From Desulfurivibrio sp044068515 (lineage in GTDB: Bacteria; Desulfobacterota; Desulfobulbia; Desulfobulbales; Desulfurivibrionaceae): DNA of 35,316 nt. The position numbers were made by a program, and so were the translations under genes. Position 1 is the stretch's first letter. Every line of letters starts with the position of its first letter. The stretch is taken from positions 1-35,316 of the forward strand of contig NZ_JBIPKI010000022.1 in NCBI RefSeq assembly GCF_044068515.1, in the 5' to 3' direction. Of the stretch, positions 16,014-24,380 are shown piece after piece. The notes beneath the pieces are model-generated. The model ran no database searches, was not told the origin of the DNA, and saw only the letters and a program-made list of their open reading frames with translations.

Positions 16014-16439
16014 TCAAGTGCAACTCAGTTCGGTGGGCAGATTTTTTACATAGTCGCGGATTTCATCCCGCACCCGGCGGTAGTGGGCCAAGGCTTCTTC
16101 TTCATTGCTTGCCCCGGCCGCCAGCCTGGGCGGATCGTCAAAGCCGCGATGAATCACCTTGCCCGGAAAATAGGGACAGGTTTCATTGGCATGGCCGCAG
16201 AGGGTGATGACATAGTCGAAATGGTCGTCGGGCAGCTCATCCAGGGTTTTGGAGTATTGCGCGCTGATATCCACCCCGGCCTCGGCCATTACCTGCACGG
16301 CCCGAGGGTTCAGGCCATGTTTTTCCAGCCCGGCGGAAAAAACCTCGAACCGCTCAGCCAGCAGTTTGCGGCCCCAGCCTTCGGCCATCTGGCTGCGGCA
16401 AGAGTTGCCGGTGCATAGAAACAGAATCTTTTTGTTCAT
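16014..16439 (-). CDS. arsC: Arsenate reductase, thioredoxin-coupled
   Basis: 141 residues of the low-molecular-weight phosphatase-like ArsC class. The P-loop C-T-G-N-S-C-R has nucleophile Cys9 and Arg15 (Cx5R). The redox relay pair Cys81 and Cys88 is present in T-L-C-G-H-A-N-E-T-C-P. This triad indicates reduction of arsenate to arsenite with electrons from thioredoxin, feeding the Acr3 pump next door. An ATG five codons earlier is possible, but the ATG at 16439 has the better-placed GGAG. Confidence 0.94.
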   Translation of the reverse strand: MNKKILFLCTGNSCRSQMAEGWGRKLLAERFEVFSAGLEKHGLNPRAVQVMAEAGVDISAQYSKTLDELPDDHFDYVITLCGHANETCPYFPGKVIHRGFDDPPRLAAGASNEEEALAHYRRVRDEIRDYVKNLPTELSCT

Positions 16440-16487
16440 CGCGGGAATCTCCATTTGGCGGCTTGGCGGGCTTACCGGCGGGGCGTT

Positions 16488-16838
16488 TCAGTTGCAACTC
16501 CCCTTACCGTTTTCGTTTTGTCGTCGAAGTGCTAGATTGGTGCTGTCCCGGCGGACTTGGTCGTGGGTGGCCGTTTCCCGGCACAGGGCGGCCAGAATTG
16601 CGGTTTGCAGCGGATTCATGGTTTCGGCCAGGCGGTAATGCATCCAGACCCCCTGGCGGCGGCAATCCACCCAGCCGCTGTTTTTGAGATAGGCCAGGTG
16701 CCGCGAAATCGTAGACTGGGGCAGTTCCAGAACGGCGATCAGATCGCAGACGCAAAGCTCGCCCGCGGTCAACAGCAGCAGCAGGCGCAGGCGCACTTCC
16801 TCGGACAGAGCTTTCAGTACTTCGGCTATTTCTTTCAT
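16488..16838 (-). CDS. arsR: ArsR-family arsenic repressor
   Basis: 116-residue winged-helix repressor. The metal site E-L-C-V-C-D-L (Cys29, Cys31) in the recognition-helix region is the classic As(III)/Sb(III) sensor. The DNA-reading helix is P-Q-S-T-I-S-R-H-L. Binding of arsenite should release it from the palindrome just upstream (16852-16869). No strong ribosome binding site precedes the ATG, so the repressor may be made at a low level. It heads the arsR-arsC-acr3-uspA set. Confidence 0.94.
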   Translation of the reverse strand: MKEIAEVLKALSEEVRLRLLLLLTAGELCVCDLIAVLELPQSTISRHLAYLKNSGWVDCRRQGVWMHYRLAETMNPLQTAILAALCRETATHDQVRRDSTNLALRRQNENGKGSCN

Positions 16839-16851
16839 TGTTATTACCGTT

Positions 16852-16876
16852 TATCCGCATAAGCGGATATTGTCAA
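16852..16876 (-). promoter_or_regulatory. ars promoter with ArsR-type operator
   Basis: A perfect inverted repeat, TATCCGC-ATAA-GCGGATA (16852-16869 as read on the plus strand), lies 14 bases before the arsR ATG. On the minus strand it falls between TTGACA (16871-16876), a perfect -35, and TAAACG after 17 bases as a weak -10. A repressor bound there would block polymerase. The site is between the stop of the PLD gene and arsR. Confidence 0.75.
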
Positions 16877-16907
16877 GCCCAAAAAATGGGCAGCAGATTC
16901 ACTCGGG

Positions 16908-18074
16908 CTATGGTTTGCGCTGGCTGAAGCGTTCCAGCCACAGTTCGATGGTTCCCCAGAACCGTTCCAGCAGCCGGTGATACCAGGCGCGATGGTGCCA
17001 CTCCCCGGCGAGAATTTCCCGGCTCTGGTCGAAATCGGTTTCGAACTGCGCCGCCAGCTCTTCGGCCAGGGCATGGTTTTGCGCCTCCTGGTTGGCCTCC
17101 AGGTTCCAGCGGAAGTTCCAGCGGTCAATGTTGCTGGAGCCGATGGACACCCAGTTGTCGCAGAGCAGCAGCTTGGCGTGCAGGAAACGGGGCTGGTACT
17201 CGAAGATCCTCACTCCCGCGGCCAGCAGCTTGCCATAATAACGCCGGCCGGCATGCCGGACACTGGGATGGTCGGTGTAAGAGCCCGGCAACAGCAGGCG
17301 CACGTCGCGGCCCCGGCGAGCGGCCTGGTACAGGGCCCGGCGGATTTTCCAGGACGGAATGAAGTATGCGGTGGCGACCCAGATCCTGTATTGGGCGGTG
17401 CGCAGGCGCTTGAGCAGTGAGCGCTTTATCTCCATCCGCAGGGGGTTATTGAGGGTAACCCGGCCGAATGCCGGCCCGGATTTAGTCCTGCTGGCGGGGG
17501 AAGTTTTCGTCATCGGCGGCCGCAGGGGGGCTTGTTTGCCGTCCCGGGTTCGGTTCCACAACTGGGCAAAGGCGGTGCGCCAGTCGGCGACGCAGGGGCC
17601 GCGGACGGCGAGCATGATGTCATGCCAGGGGCGGGGGAGGGTGGGGGCAAACTCGTCGGTAATGCCGGTGCCGCCGGTATAGGCAACCCCGTCGTCAACC
17701 ACCAGCAGCTTGCGATGATCGCGCCAGAGGTTGCGGCGCAGTTTGCCGTAGTCCAGGGGGTTGTAAAAGGCGAGATGGACCCCGGCGGCGAGCAGCCGTT
17801 GGCGGTCCGCCGAGCTCAATCCCCGGGCGCCGAAATCGTCCAGCAGGACGTGGACCCGGACTCCGCGGCCGGCGGCATTACCCAGGGCCGCGTTGAACCG
17901 GTCGGCGACGGCCCCCGATTCGAAGAGGTACATTTCCAGCAGCACATAATGATGCGCTGCCTCAATGGCAGCGAGCATGGCTGGAAAGAATTGTTCACCG
18001 TCCACCAGGAGCTCGAAGCGGTTGCCGCCGCGCCAGGGGAAGTGTTTGCGATGGATGGGGAAGGGAGTCCGCAT
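16908..18074 (-). CDS. Phospholipase D / cardiolipin synthase-like protein
   Basis: 388 residues with two HKD motifs: H-R-K-L-L-V-V-D (His120, Lys122, Asp127) followed by G-G-T-G, and H-A-K-L-L-L-C-D (His299, Lys301, Asp306) followed by I-G-S-S-N. Both are complete, so the enzyme should be active. There is no N-terminal membrane segment, which is closer to ClsB than ClsA. Likely reaction: cardiolipin formation from phosphatidylglycerol, with phosphatidylethanolamine or a second phosphatidylglycerol as partner. The ATG at 18074 has no ribosome binding site of its own, but it follows a 27-codon frame with a strong one (18078-18161), suggesting coupled translation. Confidence 0.88.
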   Translation of the reverse strand: MRTPFPIHRKHFPWRGGNRFELLVDGEQFFPAMLAAIEAAHHYVLLEMYLFESGAVADRFNAALGNAAGRGVRVHVLLDDFGARGLSSADRQRLLAAGVHLAFYNPLDYGKLRRNLWRDHRKLLVVDDGVAYTGGTGITDEFAPTLPRPWHDIMLAVRGPCVADWRTAFAQLWNRTRDGKQAPLRPPMTKTSPASRTKSGPAFGRVTLNNPLRMEIKRSLLKRLRTAQYRIWVATAYFIPSWKIRRALYQAARRGRDVRLLLPGSYTDHPSVRHAGRRYYGKLLAAGVRIFEYQPRFLHAKLLLCDNWVSIGSSNIDRWNFRWNLEANQEAQNHALAEELAAQFETDFDQSREILAGEWHHRAWYHRLLERFWGTIELWLERFSQRKP

Positions 18075-18077
18075 GGA

Positions 18078-18161
18078 TCAGGGGCAGGGGTTGAGCTTCA
18101 ACCGGATCCGGCCCGGGGAATGCGCCGGGACAGCGAAACTGGGAATATCAGACGATCCCAT
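18078..18161 (-). CDS. Very small upstream frame (27 residues) before the PLD gene
   Basis: The ATG at 18159-18161 is preceded by AAAGGGAGGTCGTC, one of the strongest ribosome binding sites in the window. The frame ends in TGA three bases before the ATG of the PLD gene, giving TGATCCATG. The PLD gene lacks its own binding site, so ribosomes finishing here could restart on it. The peptide is Pro/Ser-rich with no recognised domain. It may be a leader peptide used for coupling rather than a working protein. Confidence 0.5.
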   Translation of the reverse strand: MGSSDIPSFAVPAHSPGRIRLKLNPCP

Positions 18162-18629
18162 GACGACCTCCCTTTTTAATAATCAGCCCCAATATGACAA
18201 CCTCGCAATAAACCGCCAACCCGCATTGGTCGGCAATGGCACAACAACGAGTTATGAAGTGTGCCTTGTCGTCCCGGCTTTTGGCGACGTCGATAAATTT
18301 AAGTCATTCTAGTAATTGTCCGGGTTACGGTCAAGTTTTGCCCGCATCAGGCTTGCCGGCTTGCGACCCGGTGGTAATGGAGCTCAGCCTCGGCTAAGGA
18401 GCGAAACCAAGGCGGCTGAGGATGCTGAAAGAGGTCGCGGCGAAGGCGGCCAAATCACTTTTCCCGTTTCGGTTTGCCTGGAAATTAGGTATTATAATGT
18501 GATTATATTGTGATTTCCCGTCCAGATCCGGCGGGGGCGGCCAGCGGCGGGATGCCTTTTTGGCCTCGGAACCCGGATGTTTGCCGGACTCCCTAAACTT
18601 ATGTCCTGAATATACGGAATTTATATAAG
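18162..18629. other. Non-coding gap upstream of pssA
   Basis: No convincing gene is seen in these 468 bases. Visible elements are a 7-bp stem CTCAGCC/GGCTGAG (18383-18420), and an A+T-rich patch at 18487-18516 with a perfect TATAAT (18493-18498), though without a good -35. That patch also holds a direct repeat TGTGATT at 18498-18504 and 18509-18515, spaced 11 bases, about one helical turn. It probably holds the pssA promoter on the plus strand and the promoter of the PLD gene on the minus strand. Confidence 0.5.
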
Positions 18630-19487
18630 ATGAGCAGTAGACGGCGCAGATATTTCGAGCGGGGGCAGCAGGGCCGGAAAGGCAAAATCAGCCTGCTGCC
18701 CAGCATGCTCACCACCATCAGCCTCTTCAGCGGCTTTTTTGCCATTATTGCCGCCATTGAAGGCCAGTTTTTCCATGCCGCGGTGGCCATCATCGTGGCC
18801 GGGGTTTTCGATGGCCTTGACGGCCGGGTGGCGCGGCTAACCGGCACCACCAGCGGCTTTGGCAAGGAATACGATTCGCTTTGCGACCTGGTGGCCTTCG
18901 GGGTGGCTCCGGCCATTCTCGCCTTCCAGTGGGTGCTTTATCCTTACGGCCGCTACGGCTGGCTGGCCGCGTTTCTTTATGTGGCCACCACCGCCCTGCG
19001 CCTGGCCCGTTTCAATTCCCAGCCGGCAGGAGAGGAGAGCAAGAACTTCGTCGGCCTGCCCTGTCCGGCGGCCGGGGGAATGATCGCCACCGCCTATCTT
19101 TTCTGCCATTTTTTCGAGATCAGCGGCGCGACCATGGAAATCGCCATGCTGGTAGCGGTTTATCTGCTCTCCTATCTGATGGTCAGTTCCATCACCTACC
19201 AGAGCTTCAAGCAGCCTGAGACCCAGCGCAAGAAAGCTTTCCAGATGGTGGTGGGGGTGGTGCTGATGATCATGGTGCTGGCCACCGAACCCCGGGTCAC
19301 GCTTTTTATCCTCGGTCTGATCTATGTGCTTTCCGGGCCGCTGGCGGCGGCATACCGGTTGCTGGTTCCGGCCCGCAAGGCGGGAACCGATGAGGGGCAG
19401 GCAGAGGCAGATCCGACAGAACAGACCAGCGCGGGAGAGACGGAAGAAGAGGGCAGACTGGAACCCAAAATGCCGCCTTCCGCCTGA
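18630..19487 (+). CDS. pssA: CDP-diacylglycerol--serine O-phosphatidyltransferase
   Basis: 285-residue membrane enzyme of the CDP-alcohol phosphatidyltransferase family. The catalytic motif D-G-x-D-G-x-x-A-R...G...D...D is complete (Asp61, Asp64, Arg69, Gly78, Asp82, Asp86). Several hydrophobic helices follow, and an acidic low-complexity tail of about 40 residues ends the protein. It makes phosphatidylserine from CDP-diacylglycerol and L-serine, the precursor of phosphatidylethanolamine. The phosphatidylserine decarboxylase gene often found next to it is not in this window. The ribosome binding site at the ATG is weak. It is followed by leuA after 96 bases on the same strand. Confidence 0.93.
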   Translation: MSSRRRRYFERGQQGRKGKISLLPSMLTTISLFSGFFAIIAAIEGQFFHAAVAIIVAGVFDGLDGRVARLTGTTSGFGKEYDSLCDLVAFGVAPAILAFQWVLYPYGRYGWLAAFLYVATTALRLARFNSQPAGEESKNFVGLPCPAAGGMIATAYLFCHFFEISGATMEIAMLVAVYLLSYLMVSSITYQSFKQPETQRKKAFQMVVGVVLMIMVLATEPRVTLFILGLIYVLSGPLAAAYRLLVPARKAGTDEGQAEADPTEQTSAGETEEEGRLEPKMPPSA

Positions 19488-19583
19488 TGGCCGGGTCGTG
19501 ATTCTTTCCTGAAGCAGATCCAAGCAAAACCATTTATACGGACCGGATCGGTTGTGCTTGCCGGGGCCGGGGAGAATAGCAAA

Positions 19584-21104
19584 ATGTCCGAGAAAGTTTT
19601 TATTTTTGATACCACTCTGCGCGACGGCGAGCAGTCGCCGGGCGCCAGCATGAATATCCACGAAAAATTCCGCCTGGCCCAGCAGTTGGTCAAGCTCAAG
19701 GTGGATGTGATCGAGGCCGGCTTTCCCACCGCCTCGGCCGGTGATTTCGAATGCGTCAAGAATATCGCCGACAATATCCGGGGAGCCCAGATCGCCGCCT
19801 TGGCCCGCTGCAACGTCAAGGATATCGATAATGCCTGGGCGGCCCTGAAGAACGGGGAGAACCCCCGGATTCACACCTTCCTGGCTACCTCGGAAATCCA
19901 CATGAAGCACAAGCTCCGCCTCAGCCGGGAGCAGGTGCTGGAGCTGGCGGTCGCCTCGGTGCGCCATGCGGCTAAGTACACCGGCAACATCGAATTTTCG
20001 GCCGAGGACGCTTCCCGCAGCGATCTTGATTTCGTTTGCCAGGTTTTTCGCGCCGTGATCGACGCCGGGGCCACCACCCTCAATTTCCCCGACACTACCG
20101 GCTACGCCCTGCCCGATGAATTCGGGGCCAAGATCCGCTACCTGATTGAAAACATTCCCAATATCGACAAGGCGGTGATCAGTGTCCACTGCCACAACGA
20201 TCTCGGCCTGGCAGTGGCCAATTCCCTGGCGGCGATCAGCAACGGTGCCCGCCAGGTGGAATGCACCGTCAACGGCCTGGGCGAACGGGCCGGCAACACC
20301 GCCCTGGAAGAGGTGGTGATGACCCTGCGCACCCGCCCCGGCCAGGTGGCCGATGTCCACACCGATATCGTCACCGAGCATATCTACCCCACCAGCCGCC
20401 TGGTCAGCACCATCACCGGGATGGTGGTTCAGCCCAACAAGGCCATCGTCGGCGCCAACGCCTTCCTCCACGAGTCCGGGATTCACCAGGACGGCGTGCT
20501 CAAGGAGCGCAGCACTTACGAGATCATTAATCCCAAGGACGTGGGCATCTCGACCAGCAATATTGTCCTGGGCAAGCATTCCGGCCGGCATGCGATCCGG
20601 GACAAGATCAAGGAGCTGGGTTACGGCGAGTTGGGCGAAGAGGAGTTGAACCGGGTATTTGCCCGCTTCAAGGCCATGGCCGATCTCAAGAAGGAGATGT
20701 TTGAAGAGGACCTGGAGGCCATCGTCATGGACGAGGTTCTGCGGGTGCCCGATTCCTTCAAGCTGCTCCACCTGACGGCCATGAGCGGCAGCCGCTCCCT
20801 GCCCACCGCGGCGGTCCGGCTGCTGGTCCACGGCCGGGAAAAGGAAACCGCCTCCCTGGGCATCGGCCCCATCGACGCCACCTTCCGGGCCATTGCCCAG
20901 TTGACCGGGACCAGCAGCAAACTGCTCTATTTTTCGGTCAGCTCGATCACCGGCGGCACCGATGCCCAAGGCGAGGTGATGGTCCGGATCGAGGACAACG
21001 GCAAGGTGGTGGTGGGCCAGGGCGCCGACCCGGATATCATTACCGCCGCCGCCAAGGCTTATCTGACCGGACTTAATCGTCTGGAATACCTGAAAGAACG
21101 GTAA
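19584..21104 (+). CDS. leuA: 2-isopropylmalate synthase
   Basis: 506 residues, the usual long form. The TIM-barrel condensing domain starts F-D-T-T-L-R-D-G-E-Q-S-P-G, with the metal ligands in H-C-H-N-D-L-G. The linker F-L-H-E-S-G-I-H-Q-D-G follows, and the C-terminal leucine-responsive regulatory domain is present (about 390-506). It condenses 2-oxoisovalerate and acetyl-CoA in the first committed step of leucine synthesis. The ATG at 19584 has GGGGAGAA upstream; the longer frame adds ten unlikely residues. It lies in a pssA-leuA-asd run, but no other leucine gene is here. Confidence 0.96.
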   Translation: MSEKVFIFDTTLRDGEQSPGASMNIHEKFRLAQQLVKLKVDVIEAGFPTASAGDFECVKNIADNIRGAQIAALARCNVKDIDNAWAALKNGENPRIHTFLATSEIHMKHKLRLSREQVLELAVASVRHAAKYTGNIEFSAEDASRSDLDFVCQVFRAVIDAGATTLNFPDTTGYALPDEFGAKIRYLIENIPNIDKAVISVHCHNDLGLAVANSLAAISNGARQVECTVNGLGERAGNTALEEVVMTLRTRPGQVADVHTDIVTEHIYPTSRLVSTITGMVVQPNKAIVGANAFLHESGIHQDGVLKERSTYEIINPKDVGISTSNIVLGKHSGRHAIRDKIKELGYGELGEEELNRVFARFKAMADLKKEMFEEDLEAIVMDEVLRVPDSFKLLHLTAMSGSRSLPTAAVRLLVHGREKETASLGIGPIDATFRAIAQLTGTSSKLLYFSVSSITGGTDAQGEVMVRIEDNGKVVVGQGADPDIITAAAKAYLTGLNRLEYLKER

Positions 21105-21255
21105 ACGTCGGGCAGGGCCGGCTTGCCCGCGGCGGCCGCAATGCCGTAAACACCGGGACCGCCGGGGCCGATCCGAGGCCCGGTCGTGCGTTTAGCGTTC
21201 GGATCAAGGAATTGTTATAACCAAGAACCACAGAGCAAAGGAGAGATGAGCAGCA

Positions 21256-22287
21256 ATGAGTCAGGCAGAAGGAAGAAAATTCAACGTGGCGGTGGCGGGA
21301 GCCACCGGAGCAGTGGGTGGGGCGATGCTGGATGTCCTGGAACGGCGGAATTTCCCGCTCGGCGAGCTGCGCCTGCTCGCCTCCTCCCGTTCGGTGGGCA
21401 GGAAACTGCGTTTTCGGGGCGAGGAGATTGCCGTCCAGTTGTTGGATCGCGACGCCTTCAAGGGGATTGACATCGCTCTTTTTTCCGCCGGCGGAGACCG
21501 TTCCCTGGAGTTTGCCCCGGCGGCGGTGGCGTCCGGCGCGGTGGTGGTGGACAACTCCAGCGCCTACCGGATGGACCCGGAAATCCCTTTGGTGGTGCCG
21601 GAGGTCAATCCCCACGCCATCGCCCGCTATAAAAAACGGGGGATCATCGCCAACCCCAACTGTTCGACGATACAGATGCTGGTGGCCCTCAAGCCCATTC
21701 ATGACGCGGCCCGGATCAAGCGGATCGTGGTCTCCACCTACCAGGCCGTTTCCGGCACCGGGGCCAAGGCCATCGCCGAACTGGAGGCCCAGGTGCGGGC
21801 CTGGGCGGAGGGGCGGCCGCTGCCCAAGCAGGTTTATCCCCACCAGATCGCCTTCAACTGCCTGCCCCATATCGATTCCTTCCTGGACAACGGCTATACC
21901 AAGGAAGAGATGAAGATGGTCAACGAAACCCGCAAGATGTTCGAGGACGATTCCATCGGGGTAACCGCCACCACCGTTCGGGTACCGGTGTTCTACGGCC
22001 ATTCCGAGGCGGTCAATATCGAAACCGTCCGCAAGATCACGGCCGCCGAGGTCAAGGAACTGATGGCCCGGGCCCCGGGGGTCAAGCTGGTGGACGAACC
22101 GACCCTCAGCCGCTACCCCCTGGCCTTGGACTGCGCCGGCAAATTCGAAACCCTGGTGGGCCGGATCCGCGAGGATGAATCCATCGCCAACGGGATCAAT
22201 CTCTGGGTGGTGGCCGACAACATCCTCAAGGGAGCGGCCCTCAATGCCGTCCAGATTGCCGAAATCCTGGGCCGGGATTATCTGTGA
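21256..22287 (+). CDS. asd: Aspartate-semialdehyde dehydrogenase
   Basis: 343 residues. The NADP-binding loop V-A-G-A-T-G-A-V-G lies at 13-21 and the catalytic Cys136 in N-P-N-C-S-T-I-Q. The substrate-binding region R-V-P-V-F-Y-G-H-S and its His are present. It reduces aspartyl phosphate to aspartate semialdehyde for lysine, threonine, methionine and diaminopimelate. AGGAG lies 13 bases before the ATG, a little far. It is separated from leuA by 151 bases, so it may have its own promoter. Confidence 0.96.
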   Translation: MSQAEGRKFNVAVAGATGAVGGAMLDVLERRNFPLGELRLLASSRSVGRKLRFRGEEIAVQLLDRDAFKGIDIALFSAGGDRSLEFAPAAVASGAVVVDNSSAYRMDPEIPLVVPEVNPHAIARYKKRGIIANPNCSTIQMLVALKPIHDAARIKRIVVSTYQAVSGTGAKAIAELEAQVRAWAEGRPLPKQVYPHQIAFNCLPHIDSFLDNGYTKEEMKMVNETRKMFEDDSIGVTATTVRVPVFYGHSEAVNIETVRKITAAEVKELMARAPGVKLVDEPTLSRYPLALDCAGKFETLVGRIREDESIANGINLWVVADNILKGAALNAVQIAEILGRDYL

Positions 22288-22416
22288 TTCAGGAAACAGG
22301 TGCCAGGAGACGGGGGGCCGGAAGAACGAGTAGAGGGCAGAGAAAGGGAAGATGGACTTTATTTGCCGCCGCTGCTCTCTATTTGTTCTCCACCTGGCCT
22401 CTGACGGCTGGCTGAG

Positions 22417-23007
22417 ATGCGGATAATCGCCGGCAGTTGCAAGGGGCGGCGCCTGCAGGCCCCGGGCCGGCGTTTTGCCGCCCGCATCCGGCCCACCTCG
22501 GACCGGGCCCGCGAGGCTCTTTTCAATATTATCGGTCCCGAGGCAACCGGGGCGGCGGTGCTTGATCTTTTTGCCGGTACCGGGGCCCTGGGCCTGGAAG
22601 CCCTGAGCCGGGGGGCGGCGACGGCCCTCTTTGTCGAGGCCGACCCCGAGGTTTGCCGTCTGCTCCAGGCCAATATCGAGCTTTGCCGCTGTGGCGAGCG
22701 GGCCCGGGTGCTGCGCCGGGATTGCGCCGCCGGCCTGGACTTTTTGCCGGGCTTGACCCCGCCGGGCGGTTTTGACCTGGTCCTGGCCGACCCTCCTTAC
22801 AGCCGGGGGCTGGCCGCCGCGACCCTGAACCATTTGGCCACCCTGGCGGTTCCGGGGGCGGGGGGGATTTTGGCCCCTGAGGCCCTGGTTGTGCTGGAAA
22901 CCGGCCGCCAGGACGAGTTGCCGCCCCAGGTTGGAGCGCTGCAGGCCTGGCGCGAGTCCCGGCGTTATGGAGAGGCCCGGTTTCATTTCTATCGTCAGCT
23001 TAACTGA
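22417..23007 (+). CDS. rsmD: 16S rRNA (guanine-966-N2) methyltransferase
   Basis: 196 residues starting M-R-I-I-A-G-S-C-K-G-R, typical of RsmD. The R-P-T-S-D-R-A-R-E-A-L-F-N-I segment is followed by SAM motif I L-D-L-F-A-G-T-G-A-L-G and the catalytic D-P-P-Y. It methylates G966 (E. coli numbering) of 16S rRNA during 30S assembly. It is followed by coaD after 128 bases, a pairing common across bacteria. The ribosome binding site is weak. Confidence 0.94.
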   Translation: MRIIAGSCKGRRLQAPGRRFAARIRPTSDRAREALFNIIGPEATGAAVLDLFAGTGALGLEALSRGAATALFVEADPEVCRLLQANIELCRCGERARVLRRDCAAGLDFLPGLTPPGGFDLVLADPPYSRGLAAATLNHLATLAVPGAGGILAPEALVVLETGRQDELPPQVGALQAWRESRRYGEARFHFYRQLN

Positions 23008-23135
23008 TCCGCTGGGCGCCAAAAGGCCTGCGGCTGCGGCTGGTCCCCGTTAACTCGAGCTATCAGGGTTGCCGGGGCCGGGGGCGGTACGTGGTTGCCG
23101 GCTGGCCCGATTTCAGACTTGGGGAGAAAATGGTA

Positions 23136-23663
23136 ATGGCCGATTATGAACCCCTGATCCGGGAAGAGACCAGGCAAAGGATCGCCGTCTATCCCGGCAC
23201 CTTCGATCCGATCACCATGGGGCATCTCGATATCATCAAGCGGGCCCTGACGATTTTTGACAAGGTGATCGTCGCCATCGCCAAAAATCCCGGCAAGGAG
23301 CCGCTCTTCAGTCTGGAGGAGCGCAAGGAGATGATTCGGGCCTGCTTCCCCGCCAGCGAAACCCGGGTCGAGGTCGATGAGGTTTCCGGTCTGCTGGTGG
23401 ATTACGCCTACCGGCGCGGGGCGCGGGCCATTGTCCGGGGCCTGCGGGCGGTTTCCGACTTCGATTACGAGTTTCAGCTGGCCCTGATGAACCGCCGGAT
23501 CGAACGGGAAGTGGAAACGGTTTTCCTGATGACCGGCTTCCGCTGGATCTTCATCAGTTCCAGTATCATCAAGGACGTGGCTCGCCATGGCGGTGATGTC
23601 GGCGGCCTGGTGCCGGACCATGTCTGCGAGCGCTTGCGGGAACGCTATATGCGGGAGCAGTAG
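23136..23663 (+). CDS. coaD: Phosphopantetheine adenylyltransferase
   Basis: 175 residues. It has the nucleotidyltransferase T-M-G-H motif (27-30) after Y-P-G-T-F-D-P, and I-S-S-S-I-I-K-D toward the end. It transfers AMP from ATP to 4'-phosphopantetheine, the fourth step of coenzyme A synthesis. GGGGAG lies nine bases before the ATG at 23136; the ATG at 23130 is only four bases from it and less likely. CoaBC, which acts earlier in the same pathway, is encoded at 31870-33078. Confidence 0.95.
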   Translation: MADYEPLIREETRQRIAVYPGTFDPITMGHLDIIKRALTIFDKVIVAIAKNPGKEPLFSLEERKEMIRACFPASETRVEVDEVSGLLVDYAYRRGARAIVRGLRAVSDFDYEFQLALMNRRIEREVETVFLMTGFRWIFISSSIIKDVARHGGDVGGLVPDHVCERLRERYMREQ

Positions 23664-23699
23664 AGCCGGCCAAGCCGGCCCCGGGTTTCTCAACCGCCC

Positions 23700-24326
23700 C
23701 TATCCCTTGAGCCAGACCGGGAGCTCGTGATCCAGCCGGGTAAAGCGGGGATCGGCGGCGATCTGCTCGCTGTTCTTGTGGTTGGCGATCAGGATTCCGC
23801 CGGGCTGGAGCCGTTCCTCGATCATCTTTTCAAAGCGCAGCTGCAGATCCCGCTCGGCGAAGGGGCGGAAATAGTAGATCACCGGGAAAAGCCGGTAGTC
23901 TCGGTATTCCCAGATGTCGGCGGCGCTGACCCGCTCGGGGCCGAAGAGACGGCGGGCGATGGCGCAGGGGTGGGGATCTTTCTCCAGGCCGTAGACATCA
24001 AAGCCCATCTGCTCGGCCAGCAGCATCACGTTGCCGATCCCGCAGCCCACATCGAGCAGGGCCGGGGCCTCCCCGGCCGGGGTGGCGTCGCTCAGGCCCA
24101 GGTGGCGCCGCACCAGGGCCAACTGGCGAAATACCTGGCGGCTGTCCATGGCCACGAAGGGGTATTCCCGACTGGTGTCATTGCGGCTGGCCCGGCTGGC
24201 CTCGTTGCCCAGCAGACCCACAAAGCGGTTGCTGACATTGATAAAGACCTCGCAGCGGCTCAGCTCGTCCTCGGTATTCCGACAATGGTCAAGCCCGGCG
24301 CCAGCCGGGGGCGTTTGATCATTCAT
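23700..24326 (-). CDS. Class I SAM-dependent methyltransferase
   Basis: 208 residues. The SAM motif I L-L-D-V-G-C-G-I-G-N-V lies near residue 90, with the acidic G-L-E-K-D-P after it. The substrate is unknown; the N-terminal 60 residues match no family I recognise. The ATG has GAAGGAAA upstream. It is convergent with coaD and on the same strand as the M20 amidohydrolase, 54 bases downstream of it, so it could be the last gene of that transcript. Confidence 0.82.
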   Translation of the reverse strand: MNDQTPPAGAGLDHCRNTEDELSRCEVFINVSNRFVGLLGNEASRASRNDTSREYPFVAMDSRQVFRQLALVRRHLGLSDATPAGEAPALLDVGCGIGNVMLLAEQMGFDVYGLEKDPHPCAIARRLFGPERVSAADIWEYRDYRLFPVIYYFRPFAERDLQLRFEKMIEERLQPGGILIANHKNSEQIAADPRFTRLDHELPVWLKG

Positions 24327-24380
24327 TTTCCTTCTTCAATCCTATCAATACTATGCCAGGAAGCCGGCTGCATGGTGGCG

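Noticed and set aside
15817..16023. Minus-strand frame of 68 codons between arsC and acr3
   Set aside because: TTG start without a ribosome binding site, overlap with both neighbours, and no recognisable domain despite a C-x-x-C.
18233..18250. TGGCAC as a possible second sigma-54 promoter
   Set aside because: The -12 element is CGAGT instead of TTGCW, so the GC is missing.
18837..20969. Minus-strand open frame of 710 codons
   Set aside because: It is antisense to pssA and leuA, which have complete family motifs. Its Gly/Gln/His-rich composition is typical of high-G+C shadow frames.
21073..23022. Minus-strand open frame of 649 codons
   Set aside because: It overlaps asd and rsmD entirely and shows no domain; it is a shadow frame.
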